Of a DNA stretch of 64,000 nucleotides, positions 17,438 to 25,107 are shown in pieces. A program made the position numbers and the translations under genes. Source of the DNA: Microcystis aeruginosa LEGE 91341 (GTDB lineage Bacteria; Cyanobacteriota; Cyanobacteriia; Cyanobacteriales; Microcystaceae); NCBI RefSeq assembly GCF_015206885.1, contig NZ_JADEXY010000001.1:46988-110987 (forward strand). The letters run 5' to 3'. Under the pieces are notes generated by a model. That model made no database searches. It had not been told where the DNA came from and worked only from the letters and a program-made list of their open reading frames with translations. Position 1 is the first letter of the stretch. Each line of letters starts with the position of its first letter.

Positions 17438-20400
17438 TTAATCGCCTTCCTTAGTTCGGCTTTTTAGTGATCTTGTCAAAACCTGTACTTGATGCTCATC
17501 AATATTGTCATTAAACAGAGTATCGGTACATTCAGAACGTAAAGCTTTCCATAATGTTGCTTCTTCATAGTGTTCAATCTCTTTTGGAATATAATCTAGG
17601 AGAGTTTTAGAGCAAACTACTATTAAACGCTTTTTAACTCTTGAAAATGCAACGTTTGAGCGATTTAAACTAAGAATGAACTCCACATTCTTGCCAATTG
17701 CTGATGGATTACTTGCCGTGGCAGAAACAATCACATTGTCACGCTCACCACCCTGCACTTTCTCGACTGTATCAATTACATTTACAGCATCTCCATAATA
17801 ATTTGCTAATTGTGTTTTTAGTAGCGATCTTTGAGCGCGATGGGGTGTAAGAATTGCAGTAGAACCATCAGGAATTTTTCCTCCTGCATCAAGAATATTT
17901 TTGATTATTTTCACTTCAATTTCATTGCTACGTTTTGATTCACGTTCATCATGAACAACAAGATAAAGACCTCCATTTCCCTGTAAAAGTTTTTCCCAAG
18001 TTCCCGTAATTTCATCTTGTTCTATATTTTCATCTCTTGGTTTTCCTTGTAATTCAATGTTATCTTTGCGATAAAGACGTGCAATAAGTTCACGAATTTC
18101 ATGGGGTAAACGATGAGTATAATCTAAAGCTGAACGTAATATTGCTTCATCAGATATTTCAATATCTAAGTTTTCTTTAAGATTTTGAATAGCTTGATAA
18201 GCACTGACATAGGGTTGATAAAGTAAAACAGGAGGACGATCTTCATTTTCCCAATCATGAGTAATAATAGGAGCGAGTTGTCTGTGATCTCCTGCCAACA
18301 TAATTTCACCATCATCTTTAACTAATGTAGCTAAAGCCAGAAAGTGAGGAAATACCATCATACTTGCTTCATCGACTATTAAAGTAGTTGTTTTAAAACC
18401 TTGAGGATAATATTGAGGAAAAGTTTTTGCCTGTTGCAGTGTATTTAACATCTTTAAAATTGCGCCCGTTGTTCCACCAATAACTGCTATACAGTTATAT
18501 ATAGTTATTTTTTTAGCTGTTTTCTTACCTCGTAAATTATTAATTTTTTCAAAGCAAGATTCTGCGGAAAAATCAGTGATATTTCCGCCTGTTCTCTTAA
18601 TTTCTTTAGAATGCACTTTACTCAACTTAATTGGTGGAACAGAAAGTTGATAATCATTGGCGTGTTCTTGCAAAGTTGGCAACAATTTATCTAAACGTAA
18701 GAGTAAATTATCTACAGCCGTATGAGTATGAGCCGTAATCAGAACAATATCGCCAACATTGCGACGCGCCAAGATTCTTAGAAAAGTAGCGATCGCAGTT
18801 GTTTCTGTTTTTCCAGTTCCTGGTGGTCCTTGTAAAAGTTGAATTCTTGTATTCAATCCCTTGATAATTGCTTGACATTGCTCTTTACGCAGGTTTTGAT
18901 TGTTTCGTAACGGTAAATTATCAAGTAGATTAGAATATTGTTTTAAATCATTCTCCGAAATAGGAGTTTGTGGGGGGATTTGAGGATTTTGCGGATTTAA
19001 CCATTTACAAATGTGATTTCCTCGACTGTTTTGTAATTTTTGATCAACTTTTCCAGCTATAAAATCCGATGGACTTTCATCAATAGTGGCAAAAGGATAA
19101 ACATCTTCTTCTGTACTATAAAAACGACCACGAAGTTGATAACGATCAGCGTTTCTTGTTTGTCTAACGGCAAACTCAATACTTCTACTATTCCAGTCAA
19201 TTGCTTCTACAACACAGGTACTTCCACCAGCAAAAAGTTGATTGATTGTTTGACCTTGATGTGGATCTTTGGAACTAGGACTAAGTCTAACAAAAGAACC
19301 TACATCAATGGTACAGTTAGCTTGTAAAACTTCAGCCGTAATATTGTATCCATCAAGATTAATTTCTGCTGTTAGTCTATTATCACCCTGTAACCTTACA
19401 TTTTTTACAGGTATTGTTCTCCCTAAAGAAACACGGTAGATAGGTGGTATTAAATGATTAGCAATCCAATCTGTTACCTTAACGTGCTGATCCAAACGAA
19501 GAAAATCAATAGCTGCCTGGGCAGCATCATCCACAGCTAAACTAAAATCGGGTAAATCAACAATAGTCAAAGATTCTTTAATTATTCCTGCATTCTTAAA
19601 TATAATTCCTTCTTCAATCCATCTGATAGCATGAGTACGAGCGCGAAAATACTCTTTTAAATAATTCGGTTTTTGTGCTTGATTGTAACGTTCAATGGAG
19701 CTTTTTAACTTGGGGGTAAGTGTTGGCTCATTAGGGTCAGGAAGTGTTCGCCATAAGGCACGCCAATAAGCTGCACTTAGAGAATTAAAGTATCTTAGTC
19801 TAACTTCAAACTGATGTTTACGGGTATTTTGAGAATTTGATACTGCCCATTGATTATTCTCATCAATTTCTAAGTTTGTCTTAAAATCAAAAACATCTTG
19901 AGAAAAAACTTGATCTAAACTAACAACTTTACCACTAATTTTTCGTTGCCAATGATAACGCCTTCCAAACCACTTTAGAGAACTTACAACGGCTAAATCT
20001 CTACCTGTCCATCCTAAAGCATAACGACGATCTACTTCATCGGAAAGACAAGAGTAAATAAGTTGTTCTAAACTTTCCCGACAACCCAACAATTCTCGTA
20101 AATGACTTAATAATTGAGAACTAACACGAGAACAACCCTCAACTAATTGAGTCATTTCTTGACGTGACCAAACATAAAAATGAATTGGAGCTTGTTCTGT
20201 TTTAGCAACTGAGTCGATTGCATCCACTAATTCTAATAAAAATCCTTGTATTAACTCTTTTTCAGAACCATTATCTTCTTTATAATCTCCTGTCCATGCT
20301 GAAGTTTTAAATTTAATTAAATCTTCTCCTTCAAGTTCTTTTTCTTTAAAAATACGTTTATTATTTTCATCAATTCCTTCTTCTAAATATTCTTTAATGT

Positions 20401-21664
20401 TAGGATCTGGTTGCCATTTACCATCTGCATTTTGCTCAAATTTTGGGTCTAATTTTCCCTCACTTTTAGTAACATGAGCAGCCAGCGCACCTATTCTATT
20501 TTCTACATAATCATATTCAACAGAAAGATAGACACGAATGAGTCTTTCTCCATTAATTGTATGTTCAGGAAGTTGACTGTTACCTGAATATTTTGGCAGT
20601 TGTTGCACTTCATAGGTTCCTGGATCTAAGTCTCCACCAGGAAGAGTCCGCCGACGAGTGTTGGCTTTTAATTGAAGCAGTTCTAGATTCTCTGTAAAAC
20701 TTATATCTTGTTGAAGTTGAATAGCTTGATTTCCTGCTAAGTCAATCTCGGCTAAATCATCAAGATTTTGAATACCTACTTTATTCAATGATTTAACAAC
20801 TGATGAATCTATTCCCAATAATTCTAAACGGCGTTCTCTGGCACTTTCAGCTAAACAATGAACACTCAATGTACAGTCACTACATTTTTGGTCTAATTGA
20901 TAATCTAAATTAGTTAAATCAGTTTCAACAATACGCTTTAGTACACCATCAGAAGCTACTAAACGATTAATATCAGCTTCTATCGTATCTAAATTTAAGG
21001 CTTCTGATTTAATAATATCCTGACTTTTATTTGTATTTTCATCAATACGAACTACAACACATTCAATATTTTCAGGCTTTAAATTTATTCCATTAATAGT
21101 GATTAGATTATCGTTTATTAGTTGACGTACAAGCATTCGATATAAAGCAACCTGAATTTGATGATAAGTTCTATCTTTTCGAGACGCTTTACACTCAACT
21201 AATCGCAGTTTAGGTTGTTCATTTTCCCAAAAAACAATTACAAAATCAATTTGCCCAATAATCTCAAATTCTCCCAGTTTTCCATTGATACCAATTTCCC
21301 GTCCATAAGCTTTTTGTCCGACTGACAAATTTGTTAACTTTTCAACAAAGTCATTCCAATTAGTTGATTTGTATTTCTCAGAATTCTGCTCTCTTTGGAT
21401 TAAATCTACTAATCCTTCTGTTTTAAGTGATTTCTCCCATTCATCCTCTCTTTTTCGACCTTCTGCTTCTAAAACCGGGTCTAAAGAAGTTGAAAAAATC
21501 AACTCATAAAAAGGAATATCTTTTTTGGCAAGTTCATAATTTTTGTACTTTAACTTGAAACGGCGATCGCATGACTGATAACGAATATATTCAGCAATGT
21601 CAGTAGCTCTAACAAATGGCATTGTCATTTGAGCTTCTTGGTTCTCCGTATTTTCGTCGGGCAT
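17438..21664 (-). CDS. Dna2-like protein: Fe-S PD-(D/E)XK nuclease fused to SF1 helicase
   Basis: 1408 residues. The N-terminal RecB/Cas4-like nuclease (about 20-275, TM0106-type) shows D140 (GQIDFVIV), E157-C-K159 and a QxxxY helix (169-175). One early cysteine (C32) and C261-x2-C264-x5-C270 match the four-cysteine Fe-S arrangement of AddB, Cas4 and Dna2. A helix-hairpin-helix-like segment follows (LGIDSSVVKSLNKVGIQNLDDL). The C-terminal SF1 helicase has Walker A GPPGTGKT near 946-953, DEAS, AGDHRQLAPI, VEKVQGGERDNVIV and NVAFSRVKKRLIVV. The middle ~500 residues are unassigned. It lies 26 bp downstream of higA. Genome repair and anti-phage defence are both plausible; the latter is an inference from context. 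Confidence 0.88.
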   Translation of the reverse strand: MPDENTENQEAQMTMPFVRATDIAEYIRYQSCDRRFKLKYKNYELAKKDIPFYELIFSTSLDPVLEAEGRKREDEWEKSLKTEGLVDLIQREQNSEKYKSTNWNDFVEKLTNLSVGQKAYGREIGINGKLGEFEIIGQIDFVIVFWENEQPKLRLVECKASRKDRTYHQIQVALYRMLVRQLINDNLITINGINLKPENIECVVVRIDENTNKSQDIIKSEALNLDTIEADINRLVASDGVLKRIVETDLTNLDYQLDQKCSDCTLSVHCLAESARERRLELLGIDSSVVKSLNKVGIQNLDDLAEIDLAGNQAIQLQQDISFTENLELLQLKANTRRRTLPGGDLDPGTYEVQQLPKYSGNSQLPEHTINGERLIRVYLSVEYDYVENRIGALAAHVTKSEGKLDPKFEQNADGKWQPDPNIKEYLEEGIDENNKRIFKEKELEGEDLIKFKTSAWTGDYKEDNGSEKELIQGFLLELVDAIDSVAKTEQAPIHFYVWSRQEMTQLVEGCSRVSSQLLSHLRELLGCRESLEQLIYSCLSDEVDRRYALGWTGRDLAVVSSLKWFGRRYHWQRKISGKVVSLDQVFSQDVFDFKTNLEIDENNQWAVSNSQNTRKHQFEVRLRYFNSLSAAYWRALWRTLPDPNEPTLTPKLKSSIERYNQAQKPNYLKEYFRARTHAIRWIEEGIIFKNAGIIKESLTIVDLPDFSLAVDDAAQAAIDFLRLDQHVKVTDWIANHLIPPIYRVSLGRTIPVKNVRLQGDNRLTAEINLDGYNITAEVLQANCTIDVGSFVRLSPSSKDPHQGQTINQLFAGGSTCVVEAIDWNSRSIEFAVRQTRNADRYQLRGRFYSTEEDVYPFATIDESPSDFIAGKVDQKLQNSRGNHICKWLNPQNPQIPPQTPISENDLKQYSNLLDNLPLRNNQNLRKEQCQAIIKGLNTRIQLLQGPPGTGKTETTAIATFLRILARRNVGDIVLITAHTHTAVDNLLLRLDKLLPTLQEHANDYQLSVPPIKLSKVHSKEIKRTGGNITDFSAESCFEKINNLRGKKTAKKITIYNCIAVIGGTTGAILKMLNTLQQAKTFPQYYPQGFKTTTLIVDEASMMVFPHFLALATLVKDDGEIMLAGDHRQLAPIITHDWENEDRPPVLLYQPYVSAYQAIQNLKENLDIEISDEAILRSALDYTHRLPHEIRELIARLYRKDNIELQGKPRDENIEQDEITGTWEKLLQGNGGLYLVVHDERESKRSNEIEVKIIKNILDAGGKIPDGSTAILTPHRAQRSLLKTQLANYYGDAVNVIDTVEKVQGGERDNVIVSATASNPSAIGKNVEFILSLNRSNVAFSRVKKRLIVVCSKTLLDYIPKEIEHYEEATLWKALRSECTDTLFNDNIDEHQVQVLTRSLKSRTKEGD

Positions 21665-21690
21665 ATTCGTAGATTTCTTGAATGTTTGTA

Positions 21691-22020
21691 TTATAATTCA
21701 CTAAAATTTGTCATTTTACAACACTTTAGAGGAGATATTTTCTCTATTTCCCCGTCCTCCTTCTTTTTTACCTGATAAATATCCCACCGCAATTGCAGAT
21801 TCAGCCAGAAATCCGGTGAGTTGCCGAAGAACTTTGCCAGGCGGAGTGCCGTGCTGGGGGTAATGCCTCGTCGGGCATTGACTAGCTCGTTGACTCGCTG
21901 GTAAGGAACGTGAAGTCTTAAAGCCAGCTCTCGCTGTGTCAGGTTCATCGGTTCCAGAAAATCATAAAGGAGAACTTCTCCTGGATGGCTGGGGGCGCGA
22001 TGGGTTGGTACTCGGATCAT
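21691..22020 (-). CDS. higA: HigA-family antitoxin (XRE helix-turn-helix)
   Basis: 109 residues. The start HRAPSHPGEVLLYDFLEPMNLTQ and the helix-turn-helix QRELALRLHVPYQRVNELVNARRGI are characteristic of HigA/VapI antitoxins, followed by FFGNSPDFWLNLQ. HigA binds and silences HigB and represses the operon. It lies 8 bp after higB and 26 bp before the nuclease-helicase gene on the same strand, so one transcript is likely. The C-terminal ~25 residues are Lys/Glu-rich and unremarkable. Confidence 0.9.
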   Translation of the reverse strand: MIRVPTHRAPSHPGEVLLYDFLEPMNLTQRELALRLHVPYQRVNELVNARRGITPSTALRLAKFFGNSPDFWLNLQLRWDIYQVKKKEDGEIEKISPLKCCKMTNFSEL

Positions 22021-22028
22021 CTTTCACC

Positions 22029-22322
22029 TCAATGGTAGTCCACTATCTCTACTTGAGAAGGTCCGCTTTCTGTCCAAACGAAACAGATGCGGTACTGGTC
22101 GTTGATTCGGATGCTGTACTGCCCCTTCCTATCTCCTCGGAGTGCCTCCAACTTATTCCCTGGTGGAATTCGGAGATCGTCAAGGGAGACCACAGAGTCA
22201 AGCTGGTCGAGCTTGCGTCGCGCCACTGCCCACGCCGTTTTTGGACAGGTGCGCCGAGCTGCTCTCGTATCCACACCGTTGAAGATATCCTCTGTCCCAT
22301 TGACTCCAAATGAAACGATCAT
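22029..22322 (-). CDS. higB: HigB-family toxin (RelE-like mRNA interferase)
   Basis: 97 residues. The RelE/HigB fold is indicated by RRKLDQLDSVVSLDDLRIPPGNKLEALRGDRKGQYSIRIN and QYRICFVW, the typical HigB core with basic residues for mRNA cleavage on the ribosome. It is the first gene of the higB-higA-helicase run, so the autoregulated promoter should lie between 22323 and about 22500. The ORF is complete, without obvious disabling changes. Confidence 0.9.
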   Translation of the reverse strand: MIVSFGVNGTEDIFNGVDTRAARRTCPKTAWAVARRKLDQLDSVVSLDDLRIPPGNKLEALRGDRKGQYSIRINDQYRICFVWTESGPSQVEIVDYH

Positions 22323-22442
22323 ACCTTCATGGTATCACGGCTATCATGCTATGCAAAACAGAAGAGGAATAACTTAGCTAAATCTGGCTTGTGGCTAACG
22401 TCACCTCAAGGCTGAGATATGCCACTGTGATCGCCATCGTTG

Positions 22443-22505
22443 TAGGGTGCGTTCCCCAAAATCGATCGCTGGATCAGTAGGAGCCACATTAGGGAACGCA
22501 CCATG
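22443..22505. repeat. Palindromic repeat with GGTGCGTTCCC arms
   Basis: Inverted arms GGTGCGTTCCC (22446-22456) and GGGAACGCACC (22492-22502) enclose about 35 nt, as in small dispersed hairpin elements. It lies about 125 bp upstream of higB. The rest of 22323-22700 shows nothing recognisable. Confidence 0.7.
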
Positions 22506-22665
22506 CACATTAATTGAATCTGTGAGTCTAAGTGCGAGCGCACCTAAAAATGAGCAGCAATTCCAAATTTAAGGTTTCATGACATAAAAATCCTTATGAC
22601 AATTTGTAACCCCTAAATCAGGTTTTTATGTCAAGCTATTTTGAAAGCCTTGCTAGAAAACAGTT

Positions 22666-22965
22666 TTAGGGACAAGTATAATTAGTCACTTGCATAAATG
22701 AGATGCTCCCGATAATTTTAACTGCTGGGGCAGGACTTTTCTGGACGGTCATCACCAGAAAAAATTCCTCGCTACCCGTGGCTAAAATGCGCTCACCTGT
22801 ATTAGTTTTCTCGACTCTTAAAGTCACGGGAGTGATAAAAGTTCCCTGCATAGTTGCGCCATTTTGAGTGATAGTAAAACTATTTTTTCCGAGAGTGACA
22901 TTTCCCTGGGTATTCATCACCCAAGTTTTATTAATAAATTCTGGTTGCTCGACTTTACCTAATAG
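22666..22965 (-). pseudogene. Fragment of the heparinase-like gene (duplicated C-terminal piece)
   Basis: The segment 22707-22965 is almost identical to 25201-25455 within the intact heparinase-like gene; both encode MNTQGNVTLGKNSFTITQNG and GERILATGSEEFFLVM. It is truncated at both ends, with unrelated codons after KIIG and no 5' part. It is the second half of a former ferredoxin-heparinase duplication. Confidence 0.88.
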
Positions 22966-23200
22966 ACATCTCCAAAAATTTATAAGTCAGTCACAGCAAG
23001 GAAGAGAGGCAGATTAGACCAAGAGTCAAAATTAGCTCTCAAAACTGATTAATCAGGGTTTAAAGAGACAAAATCCAATTTTGACGGAAAACTATGGCTA
23101 ATTATAACGTCAATTACTTCCCCTGATTGCTCCCATTCTATTACTTCTAAAATTAGCGTATCTCAACCTTACTAAGCCACAAACGGTAAGTAAAACCGAT
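22966..23200. other. Non-coding spacer, probable IS5 flank
   Basis: It begins AGACATCTCCAAAAATTTAT, which resembles an IS end, and continues to the 3' end of the IS5-type transposase remnant. No gene was seen. Confidence 0.3.
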
Positions 23201-23725
23201 TTATAGCGGTTCTCGCATCTGTGCGGCACACTTAAACCTTTGCTGATTAAGCTGTTCAGGATCGGGAATGTACCTCTTGTGAATCAGAAACTCTATATAT
23301 CGACTTTTATTTAATCTAAATCTTTCTTGAACTACTTTAAATACTTTGACAACTCGAATTAAATGCTCAACAAAAATTCGCCGAGGTGATAAAACTTTAT
23401 TTTCTTTAATTTGATTCTCGGTTAATTCTCCATTCTTCGGTTTTTTATCAGGAGTTCTGATTTGATTTTCTCCTAGGTAAGCTTTATCTCCAATAAAAGT
23501 TTGTTGAGAATCGAATTTGCTTAAAGTTTGCCGACAGATTTTTATGTCGCTCGTCGGATCAGGTTGACCAATAACTACATCAACAATATCTTCAGCTTTT
23601 GGCAAGACAATAAATTGACTTTTTCAAGTATGTATTTTTTGCTTTCCCAAATAATATATTTTTTGTTCTTGATAATCGGTCGGCCTCTCCACAGGCTGTT
23701 CTGCGCTATCGACAATCAACTCATA

Positions 23726-24091
23726 TAGCGTTTCCTAAGCTAGTGAGGTACGCCTATTTTTCTTCCCTTTTGCCTAAAACCCATAACTTTTGTACCTCAT
23801 CAGACTGAAAAACGCTATAGTGAACTCTACTTTACAAATACCTTCTTTCCCGATCTAACTCCGGCAGATATTGAAGAAGCTATCCACTGGTTTCAAAATC
23901 GCGAGCGTCGCTTTGGAAAATAGGATCAAGCAAATTAAACCAACTATGATCCTTGAGTTCAAATTAGGTTCAATGACTCAATCTATTCATCAATTATAGC
24001 GGTGTGCAGTCGTATGAGGTACAGTGTCACGAGCTATAAACCATGCTAGGCAAAGCTTGGTTTGTATCTCACTCAAGCGCTTACCGCTATA
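23726..24091. mobile_element. Composite insertion bounded by two TATAGCG MITEs (family C), with TA duplication
   Basis: Left MITE 23724-23819 and right MITE-like copy about 23997-24091, each about 96 bp with TATAGCG/CGCTATA ends, enclose about 178 bp of cargo. The flanking TA is duplicated exactly (CAACTCA-TA ... TA-ATCCC), as for Tc1/mariner/IS630-type transposition. The insertion splits the IS5 transposase. Confidence 0.82.
23822..23923 (+). pseudogene. Short gene remnant carried between MITEs (DUF433-like tail?)
   Basis: A 33-codon open tail reads [20 protein letters not shown] and ends QNRERRFGK before TAG. It has no start. The [12 protein letters not shown] phrase resembles the C-terminus of DUF433 antitoxin-like proteins, but the piece is too short to be sure. 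Confidence 0.35.
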
Positions 24092-24562
24092 ATCCCTTAA
24101 TTGTTCAATTATTATTTCCTCTTCTTGGCACTTCTTTATTTGTTGTAACAAACTTGGCGGTAACTCTCCTTCAAAAAGTTTTTGCCAATAGGTAAAGATG
24201 TTATGAGCCGTTGATTCACTCACTTGAAACATTAGTCCTAAGATTTGAAAGCTTAGATGATGTCTTAAATAAACCAACATTAGAACAATTTGTTCCTCTT
24301 CTGATAATTTAGGAGGTGTTCCGCTTCCTGGTTGATTAATCCTAATTTTGGTTTTTTCGATTTCTGATTGGTTTCTCTGATGTATAAGTTTTCCAAGTGC
24401 CATCAGTTGTTCTAGTTGTTGGTAGTCAATCCTTAATAATCTTTTAGTTTGTTTCGGATATTTTTGAATGTATTCCCAGGTGTAGTTTTTCATGGCTTTT
24501 TTTGAATCACTATTTGTTTTATTATATCCTATTATTGTGATTTAATTAAATTAGGTCGAGGT

Positions 24563-25058
24563 CTAATCTATTCCTCATCTAAGGGTAAACCAAAACGCAC
24601 TTTCCCACGAGCAAAAAAGCGACCGAATTGCAGTTCATAGACTTTATCTTCGTCCTGGGTGGCTACTTCCAGATCGCCACGAGCATAACTGACACAAAGT
24701 AAAGCATAACCTCTGGCTTTTAATTCCGGCGATAGTCCGATCGCTTCTGGTTGATGGATATCTCCCGATAATACCCTGACCGCGCAGCTGGTACAAGCTC
24801 CATTGCGACAGGAAAAGGGTAATTGATAGCCCTGTTTTTCCAGACTGTGCAGTATATAGTTATCGTCGGGAACGGTGGTGGTAATTTTTTCGCCCGTCTG
24901 ACGATTGTTAACGGTGATTTGATGATATTTAGTCATAGTTTAGTTAGGCGGAAATTAAATTATCGATGCAATTCTAGATAGTTCTAAATTTAGGGGCTAT
25001 TTTGATCAGCCATTTCGATTGTATCATAAATCATTGCTCAAATAGTCATCATCTTGAT
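24563..25058. repeat. Segmental duplication arm B (ferredoxin gene plus upstream region)
   Basis: Matches 16598-17090 with only scattered single-base differences inside the gene and a few in the leader. It bounds the accessory island on the heparinase side. It is directly oriented with arm A, so recombination between the arms could delete the island. Confidence 0.88.
24568..24936 (-). CDS. Plant-type [2Fe-2S] ferredoxin, copy B
   Basis: 122 residues, identical to copy A except K98 for E98. All four cluster cysteines (C43, C48, C51, C81) are retained. The promoter-proximal region is also duplicated, so it could be expressed. Downstream lies the dead IS5 transposase rather than inositol monophosphatase, so it has lost the operon context of copy A. 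It lies 5' (on the minus strand, downstream) of the heparinase-like gene. Confidence 0.92.
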   Translation of the reverse strand: MTKYHQITVNNRQTGEKITTTVPDDNYILHSLEKQGYQLPFSCRNGACTSCAVRVLSGDIHQPEAIGLSPELKARGYALLCVSYARGDLEVATQDEDKVYELQFGRFFARGKVRFGLPLDEE

Positions 25059-25107
25059 AAATTCTACTTGAGAACTATTGACTTTTTTTGGGGTCGATTG
25101 CCAATTT

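Larger units (their letters stand above)
23201..24493 (-). pseudogene. IS5-family (HTH_Tnp_4) transposase, split and with an internal stop
   Basis: The N-terminal part (from MKNYTWEYIQKYPKQTKRLL, with a helix-turn-helix LSFQILGLMFQVSESTAHNIF) and the C-terminal DDE part (IVDSAEQP, FIGDKAYLG, FVEHLIRVV) belong to one gene. A 366-bp insertion (23726-24091) separates them; excision with one TA restores EQLRDY-ELIVDSAEQP in frame. A TGA at 23626-23624 is a further lesion in the DDE part. The visible ORF ends read into MITE sequence. The element is dead as read. Confidence 0.85.
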
